64,000 bases of DNA from IMCC26207 sp037141255 (GCA_037141255.1 JBAXCX010000001.1:15723-79722); one strand, 5' to 3'. Positions 33,619-43,310 are shown, counted from the stretch's first letter. The notes: generated by a model not told the origin, from the letters alone. Numbers and translations: made by a program.

Positions 33619-35110
33619 GAGCTGCAGTCCACTCGCTGCCAACCCATCCAGCAGAGCCGGGACGCAGGCCCTCAGCAAGCTGGAAGAGGGTGGACAGGCC
33701 CTGATTGGTGAGCAGGAGAACCTCTGCAATGGTTCCCGTCTTGGCGTCGAGTGCTGCCGAGAGCGCCTGCCCGTTCGCCGATTTTTTGCCCGGTGCATCC
33801 GTGCTGATGAGCAGTACTTGGGTTCCCGATTGCACATCTGCTTGCTCAGCAAGAAGCAACGACAAGGCTGAGGCCTTCCCAAGAGACCGAAACAACGTCT
33901 CAGGTCGCTTCAACCCCGGCCGAGCGGCACTGAACGCTCCCGAGAAATCAACCACAAGGCGCTGGCTGCGAGCATCTAGTACCGAAAAGCTGAACTCGAT
34001 TCCGGCCACCTTGATACTTTCAAGAATTGGACCAAACTGCTCAAAGCCGGCCTGCACCAGCATGCGACGAGCAACTTCTTTGGCCGCAAGACCCTCTCGG
34101 TGGGCCTGCTGAAGCCAGTCCTCTTGGCTGGTGCCGGCCGAGGGAACAAGTGGGATGGCACCTCGCTGCTGCCCAATCAGAGCAATGCGCTCTTTCGCCT
34201 TACGGACATAGTCAGCATCGGTGTCATAGCCAACAAAGTGGCGCTCGGTCTGAAGGGCCGCAACTGCGGTGGTTCCCGAACCCATGAACGGATCCAAGAT
34301 GAGGTCACCTTTGTAGGAATACAGATTGATCAGTCGCTCAGGTAGGGCTACGGGGAAAGGTGCCGGATGGCCGACTCGCTTTGCTGACTCAGGTGGGATC
34401 TCCCACATGTCGAGCGTGGCATCCATGAACTCATCCCGATACATCGTTGACTCGTAGGGCAACTCACGATCTTTGCGAATATCTGCAGAGAGTGGGCGGT
34501 CAAAGCGCCCCTTGGAAGCAATAATCACCCGCTCAGTCAAATCTCGAAGAACGGGATTTGTGGCCCGCTGGAAACTGCCCCATGCACAAGAACCTGAAGC
34601 TCCCCGTTGCTTCACCCAGACCACTTCACCGCGCAGCAACAAGCGAAGGTCGTCTTGCAGGATTGAGGTGATATCGGCCGAAAGGGAGCGATAGGGCCGG
34701 CGGCCCAGATTGGCCACGTTGACCGCTATGCGTCCACCGGGTTCAAGAGTGCGTACACATTCAGCAAATACTTCTCGCAACATCTGCAGATAGTCCAGGT
34801 AGGTGGCAGGCACGTGTTCGGCCTCGAGTTCGGTCTCGTAGGCTTTCCCAGCGAAATAGGGTGGTGAGGTCACAACGAGTGCCACGGACCCATCTGCTAC
34901 CTGATTCATCTTGGCTGCTGTGCCCAAGAAGACTTGATCGATGCACCGCACCTGGTGGTCATTCGAGATTTCATCTGCAGTCGAGACCTGAGGAGCGGCA
35001 AAGCGCGCGTAGAAGTCGCTGGCGTCATGCCCCTCACGTTTGCCAACGCCAAAGTCAGAAGTAGAGGTGGACCTCCTCTTCTTTGGCTCGGTTGCATCGG
35101 CTCCTGGCAC
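33611..35110 (-). CDS. Solitary beta-class DNA methyltransferase
   Basis: A 499-residue site-specific DNA methyltransferase (N4-cytosine or N6-adenine). The catalytic motif IV TSPPY is at 81-85 and the AdoMet motif I DPFMGSGT at 273-280; this order defines the beta class. A target-recognition-like region lies between. The last 180 residues are an extra domain without obvious motifs, longer than typical phage enzymes. No restriction gene is next to it, so it is probably a regulatory or housekeeping orphan. GTG start with GGGAG 5 bases upstream. It overlaps the DUF3097 gene by 8 bases. Confidence 0.87.
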   Translation of the reverse strand: MPGADATEPKKRRSTSTSDFGVGKREGHDASDFYARFAAPQVSTADEISNDHQVRCIDQVFLGTAAKMNQVADGSVALVVTSPPYFAGKAYETELEAEHVPATYLDYLQMLREVFAECVRTLEPGGRIAVNVANLGRRPYRSLSADITSILQDDLRLLLRGEVVWVKQRGASGSCAWGSFQRATNPVLRDLTERVIIASKGRFDRPLSADIRKDRELPYESTMYRDEFMDATLDMWEIPPESAKRVGHPAPFPVALPERLINLYSYKGDLILDPFMGSGTTAVAALQTERHFVGYDTDADYVRKAKERIALIGQQRGAIPLVPSAGTSQEDWLQQAHREGLAAKEVARRMLVQAGFEQFGPILESIKVAGIEFSFSVLDARSQRLVVDFSGAFSAARPGLKRPETLFRSLGKASALSLLLAEQADVQSGTQVLLISTDAPGKKSANGQALSAALDAKTGTIAEVLLLTNQGLSTLFQLAEGLRPGSAGWVGSEWTAAHG

Positions 35111-35188
35111 TGCGACTCCCGTTCAGATCAACTCGAACTTTACGGGGCCACTGTGACGCTCGCGAGCTCATCGCCCAGATTGACTGAT

Positions 35189-36103
35189 TTAGTAGCGCAG
35201 GCCCGGTGCTCGTGTGAAGAAAACATCCGTGGCGAGTTGCTGACCAAGCTTGCTGGCATCCCAGCGCTTCGAGTTGTTGTTGATGGTTGGCCCATCTGTC
35301 CAACCCTGCATCAGAATGATGTTCTCGGCCACGGCACGAATAATTTGCCCCGTCACATGGTCAGCCTCATCAGAACAAAGCCAGGCCACCAGCGGAGAAG
35401 AGACAGACGGATCCATGCGGTTCCACTCGTCTTCGGGCACCTCATCGGCCTCGATCACCGCTGGGGCATTCGGCATGGTTCCGGTGATTCGTGTTGCAGC
35501 AGCTGGACCTACGGCGTTGACGGTGACACCCATTTTGTACAACTCCAAACTAAGGGTTTGGGTCAAACTGGCGATTGCCGCCTTTGCCGGTGCGTAATTG
35601 GTCTGGCCGAAGTTTCCGGTAAGCCCGGCGCCCGACACCGTGTTGATGATGCGACCGTTTACCTTCGCACCGGTTTCCTTATTGACGTTTCGCCAGTGCA
35701 CGGCGGCATGCTTGCAGGGTGCCCAGGTGCCACGCAGATGCACCTTGATGACTGCATCAAAATCTTCTGGAGTCATGTTAAAGATTGAACCGTCGCGAAC
35801 AATCCCGGCGTTATTCACCAGAATATCAAGACGACCAAAGGCATCCACGGCTTGGGCAATCATCTCGCCTGAGGCCTCGTAGTCAGAGACATCGCCGTAG
35901 TTCGACACGGCCTCGCCGCCACGGGCTTTGATGATCTCAACAGTCAGATCTGCATCGTGTCCGACACCTTCGCCCTTGACGGAGCCGCCAAGGTCATTGA
36001 TCACGATCTTTGCTCCGTGCTTGGCAAGTTCGAGCGCATGGCCACGGCCAATACCGTGACCCGCTCCCGTAACGATGGCAACTTTGCCGTCCAACATACC
36101 CAT
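35189..36103 (-). CDS. Short-chain dehydrogenase/reductase, hydroxyacyl-CoA type
   Basis: A 304-residue SDR. The nucleotide motif TGAGHGIGRGHALELAKHGA, then NDLGGSVKGEG, and NNAG are followed by the catalytic Ser in NTVSGAGLTG and YAPAKAA (Tyr-x-x-x-Lys). The NDLGG and HVTGQIIRAVAENI features match the peroxisomal-MFE-like 3-hydroxyacyl-CoA dehydrogenase branch. I chose the ATG at 36103, preceded by GGAGGAAAG; the upstream ATG at 36148 lacks a ribosome site. A role in beta-oxidation fits the nearby CoA ligases. Confidence 0.87.
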   Translation of the reverse strand: MGMLDGKVAIVTGAGHGIGRGHALELAKHGAKIVINDLGGSVKGEGVGHDADLTVEIIKARGGEAVSNYGDVSDYEASGEMIAQAVDAFGRLDILVNNAGIVRDGSIFNMTPEDFDAVIKVHLRGTWAPCKHAAVHWRNVNKETGAKVNGRIINTVSGAGLTGNFGQTNYAPAKAAIASLTQTLSLELYKMGVTVNAVGPAAATRITGTMPNAPAVIEADEVPEDEWNRMDPSVSSPLVAWLCSDEADHVTGQIIRAVAENIILMQGWTDGPTINNNSKRWDASKLGQQLATDVFFTRAPGLRY

Positions 36104-36245
36104 GAGTTCTTTCCTCCATACGGTCAACTCCCGCCAGAGGCTCAACACCCGAACTGGTGCCCTCTACGATCCGACGGGAAATCAGATCCTAGAGGGCAAG
36201 CCGGTTCTTCACGAAAACAAGGAGCCGAGGCCGATCAGACCCCCG

Positions 36246-37055
36246 TCAGGCGAGGAGTTCGACGCCCTCGGCTTCGGACTCACCCGTTTGAGCCTCATCG
36301 CCGCCCGTTGCGAGCTTCCAGATGAATGCGCCAATCACGCCGCCGACTATCGGGGCCACGATGAAGAGCCAGAGTTGCCCAAGGGCTGTTCCGCCCTCGA
36401 ACAAAGCGGGGCCGAGCGAGCGAGCAGGGTTGACGCTTGTGTTGGTAATGGGAATGCTAATCAGGTGGATCAGCGTCAGCATGAGGCCGATGCCGATGGC
36501 GGCTTGGGCTTTGGAGGCTGCCTTGGTGGTCACACCCAGAATGACAATAATGAACAATGCGGTGAGCACCACTTCAGCAATGGCGGCACCGGCAAGGTTG
36601 TAAAAGATTCGACCGTTCTGCTGGCCATAAGCATTTGAGGCAAAGGAACCCTGTTCGATCTGGAACCCGCCGGGCTTTGAAGATTGGATTGACCACAGCA
36701 CCGCAACTGCGGCGATGGAGCCAAGGCATTGCACGATCACGTATGCAGGAAGGTCTTTCCATGCGAAGCGTTTTGCGGTAGCCAGTCCAAACGAGACTGC
36801 CGGGTTGAAGTGACCTCCAGAAACATGCCCAAACGCGTAGGCCCCGCACAGCACGGTCAGACCGAAGGCGAAACTCACACCGAGATACCCGATACCGAAG
36901 TTCGTCACCGTAGTCACACCAATATCGACGCCCCCAATGCCAACCTTGCCTGTGGTGGGAGCAAGCGCTCGAGCGGCGAAGATTGCCGAACCGCAACCTC
37001 CGAGTACCAACAAAAACGTGCCAAGAAACTCAGCACCAAGCTTTTTTGCCAACAT
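36246..37055 (-). CDS. aqpZ: Aquaporin of the MIP family
   Basis: A 269-residue channel with six membrane spans and both signature loops, GGHFNPAVS and TSVNPARS. The second NPA is followed by Arg of the selectivity filter. The sequence MLAKKLGAEFLGTFLLVLGGCGSA is AqpZ-like and suggests a water rather than glycerol channel. The start at 37055 is chosen because AAGGAGACAT stands immediately upstream; the frame itself is open 10 codons further. The last 30 residues are an acidic cytoplasmic tail. Confidence 0.92.
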   Translation of the reverse strand: MLAKKLGAEFLGTFLLVLGGCGSAIFAARALAPTTGKVGIGGVDIGVTTVTNFGIGYLGVSFAFGLTVLCGAYAFGHVSGGHFNPAVSFGLATAKRFAWKDLPAYVIVQCLGSIAAVAVLWSIQSSKPGGFQIEQGSFASNAYGQQNGRIFYNLAGAAIAEVVLTALFIIVILGVTTKAASKAQAAIGIGLMLTLIHLISIPITNTSVNPARSLGPALFEGGTALGQLWLFIVAPIVGGVIGAFIWKLATGGDEAQTGESEAEGVELLA

Positions 37056-37163
37056 ATGTCTCCTTTTTTTTGCGACAGGGTACATAAGCGCCGAGTTCTC
37101 CAGCTCGTGGCCCTCAACGACTGGTTCGAATGTACTCTGCGGAGTTTGTGAACTCGCGGAACC

Positions 37164-37754
37164 TCAGCCCGAAATGACTTCGAGGGCCGTCCAGAGAGAG
37201 AGGCACGCAAAAATCACAGCCGCTGTCCGCCGAACTACTCGTAGCGGCAAGAAGCGCAAGAGTTGCTTGCCAGCCACCGCGGCAATTGCGGCCACGAGCC
37301 AGAGCGCGGCTAGGGCGCCGACCGCAACGGCTAGGGGCTGTGCAGTTCGCGCAGCCATGCCAGCGGTGGTGATCTGGGTGAGGTCGCCAAACTCGGCCAG
37401 AAAGATCAGGCCAAAGCTGCGCAAAGCTATACCGAAAAACCCCGTGGCATCGCCTACTTCTGTTGCATCCTCTTCCTCATCTGCAGAACGCCAGAGCAGC
37501 ACGGCTCCAACACCAAACAAAATGGCAACTGCAACGTTCACCGGCCGGTCGGGCAACTCCGAGATCAAGCCACCCAGAAGAACAGCGAGAGCCACCTGCA
37601 CCGTGAACGCCGCAGCCACCCCACACCAGACGGGGAGTGGCCGCCCAAAGCGCGTGGTGAGCACCAGCGTGGCCATCATCGACTTATCGGGGAGTTCCGC
37701 CGGAAACACAGCCAAAAAAGTGGCCAAGGTAACCGCTAAGGCAGAACTAGACAT
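37164..37754 (-). CDS. GDT1/UPF0016-family membrane protein
   Basis: A 196-residue membrane protein of the TMEM165/GDT1 family of Mn2+/Ca2+ exporters or exchangers. It has six hydrophobic segments in two repeats, with the paired motifs AELPDKS (first repeat) and AEFGDLTQ (second repeat), close to the family E-x-G-D-K-T/S. A cytoplasmic acidic loop SADEEEDATEVGD separates the halves. It starts 4 bases after the truncated ligase stop on the same strand. Ion specificity is unknown. Confidence 0.88.
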   Translation of the reverse strand: MSSSALAVTLATFLAVFPAELPDKSMMATLVLTTRFGRPLPVWCGVAAAFTVQVALAVLLGGLISELPDRPVNVAVAILFGVGAVLLWRSADEEEDATEVGDATGFFGIALRSFGLIFLAEFGDLTQITTAGMAARTAQPLAVAVGALAALWLVAAIAAVAGKQLLRFLPLRVVRRTAAVIFACLSLWTALEVISG

Positions 37755-37757
37755 CTG

Positions 37758-39038
37758 TTATACAGGGGGAGAGGATGGCGACTCAGAGATGGGCTTCGTT
37801 GGACGAAGCGTGATCTCTGGCACGCGTCCCGTGATGCGCAGATTGCCGCGCTCGTCCATGCAGCCAAGGTCGCCGGTACGAAAAAATCCGTCATCGTCAA
37901 AGGCTTCTGCAGTGCGCGCCTCATCGAGATAGCCCACCATCAGCTGCGGAGCCCGCACTCGAAATTCACCCTCTGAATCGTCCACAACGATGCTGTTATC
38001 GGCTCGAACTAAGCGGATCTCTACCCCCGCTGCTGGCTTCGCATCGGTAGCTGCAAGCTCGCTTGGTGAATCGCAGAGGTCTGCAATGGTGAGCATCGGA
38101 GCTTCAGTCAGGCCATAGCCGCCGAGCACAGGAACGTCGAATAAGGCTCGAACTTCTTCTACGAGTTCGGCTGCGTTCGGCGACCCACAACCGATGAAGG
38201 CGCGCACATCTCCAAAGATCGGATGCAAAACCGACCGCTGAGCAGCAACATACGCCTGGTGATACTGCGTAGATGACCCAGCTAGCGTGACGCTCTCTCG
38301 CGAGAGCACCTCGATGCTCCCTTCAGGGTGAAAGGCGTCGATCAAAATATTGCTACAGCCAGATTGAAGACTTGCAAAGAGCCAGAGGATCCCGTTGACC
38401 TGAGTCACCTCTCCAACAAGAGCGTTTCGATCTCGCCCGATCAGACCAAAGCGCTGAGCCATTGAACGGGCTGCTGCGATCAGGGTCGCATCACTGTGGC
38501 GAACACCCTTTGGCTGTCCCGTTCTGCCGGCGCTGTAGAAAATCCAAGCTGGCGGAGGCGGCTCGTCATCGAAGAATTGGGGCAGGGGCTCAAGGGTTGC
38601 TGAATCGCCTTGCGGGAGTGCTCGATCGGCGATGAGGAGACGGATCAGACCTCCGGTCTGGGCAACCTCAGTTGCTATCTGTTCGTAGTCAAACCCCTCC
38701 CACACCGAGGGGACCACGAGCAAGTCTGAGTTCGCCTGAGAAGTGATGTGGGCGAGCTCGCTCTCTCGGCAGCTCGGTGAGATCGGATTTTGGACAACTC
38801 CAAGGCGATTGAGCGCGGCGGCGAGCACCAGAGATTCAATCCAAGTTGGTAGCTGCCAAGAAACAACCTGGCCGGCACCCACCCCAGCGGCGCACAGACC
38901 CGCAGCGGCCCGTTCGGCTTCTCCCCAGAACTCAGCGAAGGTGAGGGTACGCATGTCCTCGTCAACCATCATTAAAGCGTCGGGCGTAGCGTCGACCCGC
39001 TGCTCCATCAGTTTCCAGAGGGTTCGACCCTGCAACAT
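37758..39038 (-). CDS. C-terminally truncated adenylate-forming enzyme
   Basis: A 426-residue member of the acyl-CoA ligase family that ends at the hinge. The N-terminal domain is complete to GDLGCMDERGNLRITGRVPE, then stops 20 residues later after a Pro/Ser-rich end (TKPISESPSSPPV). The ~110-residue C-terminal domain with the catalytic lysine is missing, and the next gene begins 3 bases later. The P-loop is altered to YSAGRTGQPKG (Arg for Thr). It may be a relic, or may work without thioester formation. It is not an obvious frameshift, since the GDT1 gene occupies the following sequence. Confidence 0.75.
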   Translation of the reverse strand: MLQGRTLWKLMEQRVDATPDALMMVDEDMRTLTFAEFWGEAERAAAGLCAAGVGAGQVVSWQLPTWIESLVLAAALNRLGVVQNPISPSCRESELAHITSQANSDLLVVPSVWEGFDYEQIATEVAQTGGLIRLLIADRALPQGDSATLEPLPQFFDDEPPPPAWIFYSAGRTGQPKGVRHSDATLIAAARSMAQRFGLIGRDRNALVGEVTQVNGILWLFASLQSGCSNILIDAFHPEGSIEVLSRESVTLAGSSTQYHQAYVAAQRSVLHPIFGDVRAFIGCGSPNAAELVEEVRALFDVPVLGGYGLTEAPMLTIADLCDSPSELAATDAKPAAGVEIRLVRADNSIVVDDSEGEFRVRAPQLMVGYLDEARTAEAFDDDGFFRTGDLGCMDERGNLRITGRVPEITLRPTKPISESPSSPPV

Positions 39039-39114
39039 CGTTGATTTCCTTGTCTGCGCGTCCTCGTGCGCTCGTCATCATAGAGAGTCGCTGCTCTCCC
39101 ATTCGCCGGAGAGG

Positions 39115-39762
39115 CTAGGAGGGTGAATTCGGCTGCGGAACCTCAGTACCCGGCGGGACTACCAGTACCGTTCGTTGCCCAAGTGGGGCAGCCAAGGGCA
39201 GAGTGACTTCACGGGGAACTGCAGCGGCGCTGCACGGTGGCGCATTCGGGGGGACGAGTACCACGGCGGCAAGCGTGACAGATTGACTTGTCTCGCTGAC
39301 GCTTACCTGAGCGAGAACCTCCTCTGAGGAGACAGCACACGAGATCACCGCAGTGATCGAGGACTCCTGAGGGGATGTTCGCGTTCGCACGGGTGCCACC
39401 GCAGTCTGAGCTTGACTCACAGAGAACTCCGGTGGAACTTGGAAGGCAAACGACAATGACCCGGGTGAGCTCAGCACTTGGCTCACACCCTCAGGTGCAG
39501 CAGCGCCACCGGGAAGCGTGTTTGACACCTCACCCGAGGGTGCGGCCGCTTCTAAGAGGGAGGTAGTGGTGAGTGAGGTAGTGGTGAGTGAGGTATTTGG
39601 CGTGAGGTCGCCCGTGACTGGCTCAGTGGGTGTGTTCGGCGAGCCGATCAGCAGCAGTGCGGCAAGGCCCGCTGCAGCGAGGAGCACGAACAGCGAAACA
39701 AAACCCCAGATGCCAAAAGTTTTACCCTTCCCATCCGTTCGCTTTTGCTCCCCCCAGGTCAC
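39115..39762 (-). CDS. Membrane-anchored Thr/Pro-rich extracytoplasmic protein
   Basis: A 215-residue protein that I do not recognise. A short basic N-terminus (TWGEQKRTDGKGKTFG) precedes one membrane span (GFVSLFVLLAAAGLAALLLI), then a Thr/Ser/Pro-rich linker with an LTTTS repeat and a beta-rich domain (SLSFAFQVPPEFSVSQAQTAV). Two cysteines (ISCAVSS and PPCSAAAV) may pair. The start is the GTG at 39762, overlapping the cyclase stop as GTGA, which implies coupling to the cyclase gene; an upstream in-frame start at 39858 would add a Cys-rich leader inside the cyclase gene and is unlikely. Confidence 0.68.
   Translation of the reverse strand: MTWGEQKRTDGKGKTFGIWGFVSLFVLLAAAGLAALLLIGSPNTPTEPVTGDLTPNTSLTTTSLTTTSLLEAAAPSGEVSNTLPGGAAAPEGVSQVLSSPGSLSFAFQVPPEFSVSQAQTAVAPVRTRTSPQESSITAVISCAVSSEEVLAQVSVSETSQSVTLAAVVLVPPNAPPCSAAAVPREVTLPLAAPLGQRTVLVVPPGTEVPQPNSPS
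39561..39595. repeat. 15-base tandem repeat, 2.3 copies
   Basis: Two exact copies of AGGTAGTGGTGAGTG followed by AGGTA. It keeps the reading frame and encodes the LTTTS repeat of the anchored protein, so copy number could vary without frameshift. Confidence 0.85.
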
Positions 39763-40715
39763 AGCACAGCTACGGGTGCAACGGGTGCAGATGCTGCACC
39801 TACGATTGGTTCCGGTGCTGCGCACAGGAGAAAGCTCCACTGCTTCGCAGCAGCACAAGCCTCCGCGAGGCCCTCAAAGTCCCAATTCTGCCCTTGCAGC
39901 AGACCCATATCGCGAAGCTGAATCATGTGCACCGATAAACAGTCAGACCAGTCAGGCAGGTTCGGTGGAAGTGCCTCATAGGCATAGTTGTCGGTAAATG
40001 CACCCGCTACGTCGTGGCGATGCATCCACTCAATCGACTGCACCGAGAGCCCTGGTAAATGAAAATCTTGACCTACGGCATACCGCTGCCTCTCCCCGGC
40101 GTGATAGTGCCGCATCTCTGCGGTGCGTACGCAGATCACGTCTCCGGACTCAATCGTGATGCCTGCTGCTTCAGCGGCCTCATCAAGATCATCGCCGGTA
40201 ATTGCGTATCCCGGGTCGACTTCATCAAGACCAGCGGCCCCCTTCAGGCGAGCAATATCCAACAACACCCCGCGAGTCACAATCTGGGGCAGCTTTTCTG
40301 CTCCCAACTTGGTAGCCCCGGCTGAAGCAGTGATCACCGAGTTGGGAATGTTGTTATAGAGCAGATCGTCATACGAGATATGACACAGCGCATCGATATG
40401 GGTTCCGGCGCAGGTGGACATGACGAGCAAGTCATCGGTACCCTCCCAAATTCCCGGAGCGAACTGATCGCGCTCGTTCAGCGAGGTGGTGGTGAGAATC
40501 GGGTTGAACCTTCGAGCAGGTTGGCCCACTTGTATGCCATCGGCGCGCAGCTCAACTGCTAGCGAGATTCGCTGGCCAGACTGAACTGAATCGACACCTC
40601 GCCGAGCCGATGCCTCAGTGAGCAGATTTCCACAGCCGAGTTCATCATCGGTACCCCAGCGTCCCCAGTTGGACACACGGTCTGCTAGTTCGCTCAGGTT
40701 TCCGGGAAGTGCCAT
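39759..40715 (-). CDS. Cyclase/kynurenine-formamidase-like metal hydrolase
   Basis: A 318-residue protein of the cyclase family (kynurenine formamidase-like), metal-dependent hydrolases of amides or lactones. The metal site CAGTHIDALCH matches HxGTHxDxxxH except that the first His is Cys. Other landmarks are RWGTDDELGCGNLLT and GDVICVRTAEM. The longer actinobacterial form (about 310-330 residues) often sits in aromatic or terpenoid catabolic clusters. It follows the zinc dehydrogenase by 12 bases and overlaps the anchored protein gene by 4. Confidence 0.85.
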   Translation of the reverse strand: MALPGNLSELADRVSNWGRWGTDDELGCGNLLTEASARRGVDSVQSGQRISLAVELRADGIQVGQPARRFNPILTTTSLNERDQFAPGIWEGTDDLLVMSTCAGTHIDALCHISYDDLLYNNIPNSVITASAGATKLGAEKLPQIVTRGVLLDIARLKGAAGLDEVDPGYAITGDDLDEAAEAAGITIESGDVICVRTAEMRHYHAGERQRYAVGQDFHLPGLSVQSIEWMHRHDVAGAFTDNYAYEALPPNLPDWSDCLSVHMIQLRDMGLLQGQNWDFEGLAEACAAAKQWSFLLCAAPEPIVGAASAPVAPVAVL

Positions 40716-40727
40716 CGACGCGCTCTC

Positions 40728-41813
40728 TCAGGCCAGCGTCAGCACGCCGCGGGCAAGTTTGCCCTCATGGAGCTCATCGAGGGCTAGCTGGAAGTCCTCA
40801 ATTGGGTAGGTGGCGGACACCAACTCGTCGAGCTTGAGTCGGCCCGCTTGATAGAGCTTGACCATCAGGGGAATGTCATATTGCGGACGTGCCGAACCAT
40901 ATCGGCAGCCCATGATGGTCTTATCGTTGTACATCGTGTTGACCACAAAGTTGGCCTCGGAACCCATCTTTGGAACTCCCAACATGACCAAGGTTCCGCC
41001 CCAGTCCAACAAGTCAGTCGAGGTACGGATCAATGCCGTTGAGCCAACGCACTCAAAGACGTAATCCACTCCGTTCGGGCAAATCTCTTTGACTGCTTCA
41101 ACCAGATCAAAATCTGGGCCATCGGGGCAGATGAAATGCGTTGCCCCGAACGCTTTCGCAAAAGCTTCTTTGCCAGGGTTTGTGTCCACCGCAATGATCG
41201 GCAGCGCATCAGAAAGCGCCGCTCCTTGGATGGCATTGAGTCCAATGCCGCCAACACCAATCACCACTACGGATTCACCATGGGCGACCTTGGCACGATT
41301 AAACACAGCTCCCACACCAGTCAGTACGCCACAGCCAATCAGCGAGGCCGAGGTGAGCGGAACCTCGTCAGGAATTTTCACCGCCTGAGTTGCCTTGACC
41401 ACCGTCTCTTCACAGAACACGCCCAGATTCGCGAACTGAAACATCTTCTTTGCCTCGTCACCATCACCTCGGGTGAACGGCCGAGACAGCTTGCCCAGTG
41501 ACTGCCGACAAAAGGTCGGCTTCCCGCGATCACAGCTTGCACATTGACCGCAGTTACCAAGCGTGGACAGCACCACATGGTCTCCAACAACCACATTCGT
41601 CACATCTGGCGCAATCTGGATGATCTCGCCGGCGCCTTCATGACCAAGCACCACCGGAGGTGGAAACATGATGGTTCCATTGAGCACCGAGACGTCGCTA
41701 TGACACAGCCCCGCAGCATCGATGCGCACTCGAACCTCGCCGGCTCGAAGGTCTCGGACCTGAACGTCAGTTTCTACTTTGGCTTGTTCGCCATCCCATA
41801 CAAGTGCCTTCAT
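40728..41813 (-). CDS. Zinc-dependent alcohol dehydrogenase, class III-like
   Basis: A 361-residue medium-chain alcohol dehydrogenase. Catalytic zinc ligands are Cys and His in AGLCHSDVS and GHEGAG and the Cys in IGCGVLTG. Four structural-zinc Cys occur in CGQCASCDRGKPTFC, and the Rossmann motif GVGGIGLNAIQGA is followed by Asp in VDTNPGK, indicating NAD(H). It is a different branch from the mycofactocin-type enzyme at 484. It follows the aldehyde dehydrogenase gene by 36 bases, so alcohol to aldehyde to acid oxidation in one operon is plausible. Confidence 0.9.
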   Translation of the reverse strand: MKALVWDGEQAKVETDVQVRDLRAGEVRVRIDAAGLCHSDVSVLNGTIMFPPPVVLGHEGAGEIIQIAPDVTNVVVGDHVVLSTLGNCGQCASCDRGKPTFCRQSLGKLSRPFTRGDGDEAKKMFQFANLGVFCEETVVKATQAVKIPDEVPLTSASLIGCGVLTGVGAVFNRAKVAHGESVVVIGVGGIGLNAIQGAALSDALPIIAVDTNPGKEAFAKAFGATHFICPDGPDFDLVEAVKEICPNGVDYVFECVGSTALIRTSTDLLDWGGTLVMLGVPKMGSEANFVVNTMYNDKTIMGCRYGSARPQYDIPLMVKLYQAGRLKLDELVSATYPIEDFQLALDELHEGKLARGVLTLA

Positions 41814-41849
41814 GATGCTGACCCTAGCCCCCCGCAGGAGTGCTCGCTC

Positions 41850-43310
41850 TCAGCCTGGCCACACTATGGACTGCAATTCGGAGTATGCATGCAGACCGAA
41901 TCGGCCACCGTCACGACCAACGCCAGATTGCTTAAACCCACCAAAGGGAGCCTCACTATTGCGCTGCATGGTGTTGATCCCCACGTTGCCAGAGCGCAAA
42001 CGCCGAGCCACGTTCCATGCCCGCGAGGCATCTTTGGAAAATACGTAGCTATAGAGGCCATAGTCGCTGTCATTGGCGATTGCGATGGCCTCATCTTCGT
42101 CGTCAAAGGGAACCACCACCACGACCGGGCCAAAGAGTTCTTCGCGGACGGGAGTCATCTGGTTCGTGCACTCCACTAACAACGTGGGTGCGACGTAGAA
42201 ACCGCGTTCCATTTCTGGTCGCGTACCGCCTGCAGCAACCGTTGCACCTTCGGAAACACCCGTTGCGATATAGCCCTCAATGCGATCACGATGCGCCGCA
42301 GAAATCACGGGGCCAACCACGGTGTCACGCTCGAGTGGGTCACCAACCTTGAGGTGTCCAATGGCTTGGGTCAGACCACCTACGAGGTGGTCATACACCG
42401 AACGATGCACGATGACGCGAGTGGGAGACGTGCAGATTTGGCCCGAGTGGAAAGCCCAGACGGAAGAGATTCCCCCGATAGCAGCCTTCAGGTCTGCATC
42501 TTCAAAAACAATGCAGGCACCCTTGCCGCCGAGTTCCATGAGTTGACGTTTCATCTGAGCGCCGCACACAGCGCCGATGCGCTGCCCAATGCCCGTGGAC
42601 CCGGTAAATGAGACCATATCGGTGAGCGGATGGGCAACCACGGCCTCGGACGGGGCGGTGTCGAGTCCTGTCACCACGTTGATGACCCCTGGGGGGAACC
42701 CGGCCTGGTTCATGAGTTCCACCATGCGGATCACACCGAGTGGATCTTGCGGTGCCGGTTTCACCACCACGGTATTGCCCATTGCCAACGCGGGACCGAT
42801 CTTGCCGGCCATGTTGGTCATCGGAAAGTTATACGAAGTAATGCAGGTCACCACTCCGACTGGCGCGCGGTTTGCCACTGCAGAGATTAAGCCTCCTGGC
42901 GCCAACGGGGTTGTGGCCGAGACTGCAGGTTCAAGGGGAATCAGCGGTGAATCCAGCGCACCTCGCGCATACCTTCGCAAACGATTCGAGGCCTGCGGGA
43001 ACTGCATTGTCTTCGCTACGCGCATTGTTGCACCCGTCTCGGCCTGCAGAATTGGCACGATCTCATCGCGATGAGCGTCAATCAGATCGGCCGCGCGATC
43101 AAGCAATGCTGAGCGTTCCTCCGGGGTGGTTCGTGACCATGATTCGAAAGCTTCAGCGGCTGCCTCAACGGCGGCGTTGGCTTGCTCAACAGAAGCTTCC
43201 GGTGCGCGCCCTGCAACCTCTTCAGTTGCCGGGTTGATGATCTCGTAGCTACCAGCAGCACCCTCTACAGACTCGCCGGCGATTGTCAGGCGATAGGTGG
43301 ACTCAGTCAT
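41850..43310 (-). CDS. Aldehyde dehydrogenase
   Basis: A 486-residue NAD(P)+ aldehyde dehydrogenase. The catalytic Cys is in HSGQICTSPTRVIV, the Glu in MELGGKGACIVFEDADL, the Asn in TSYNFPMTN, and the coenzyme motif is FTGSTGIGQRIGA. The start ATG at 43310 overlaps the amidohydrolase stop as ATGACTGA; the frame is open five codons further. It is the second gene of the minus-strand operon amidohydrolase - aldehyde dehydrogenase - alcohol dehydrogenase - cyclase, which is preceded by a KstR-type site. The substrate is unknown. Confidence 0.9.
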   Translation of the reverse strand: MTESTYRLTIAGESVEGAAGSYEIINPATEEVAGRAPEASVEQANAAVEAAAEAFESWSRTTPEERSALLDRAADLIDAHRDEIVPILQAETGATMRVAKTMQFPQASNRLRRYARGALDSPLIPLEPAVSATTPLAPGGLISAVANRAPVGVVTCITSYNFPMTNMAGKIGPALAMGNTVVVKPAPQDPLGVIRMVELMNQAGFPPGVINVVTGLDTAPSEAVVAHPLTDMVSFTGSTGIGQRIGAVCGAQMKRQLMELGGKGACIVFEDADLKAAIGGISSVWAFHSGQICTSPTRVIVHRSVYDHLVGGLTQAIGHLKVGDPLERDTVVGPVISAAHRDRIEGYIATGVSEGATVAAGGTRPEMERGFYVAPTLLVECTNQMTPVREELFGPVVVVVPFDDEDEAIAIANDSDYGLYSYVFSKDASRAWNVARRLRSGNVGINTMQRNSEAPFGGFKQSGVGRDGGRFGLHAYSELQSIVWPG

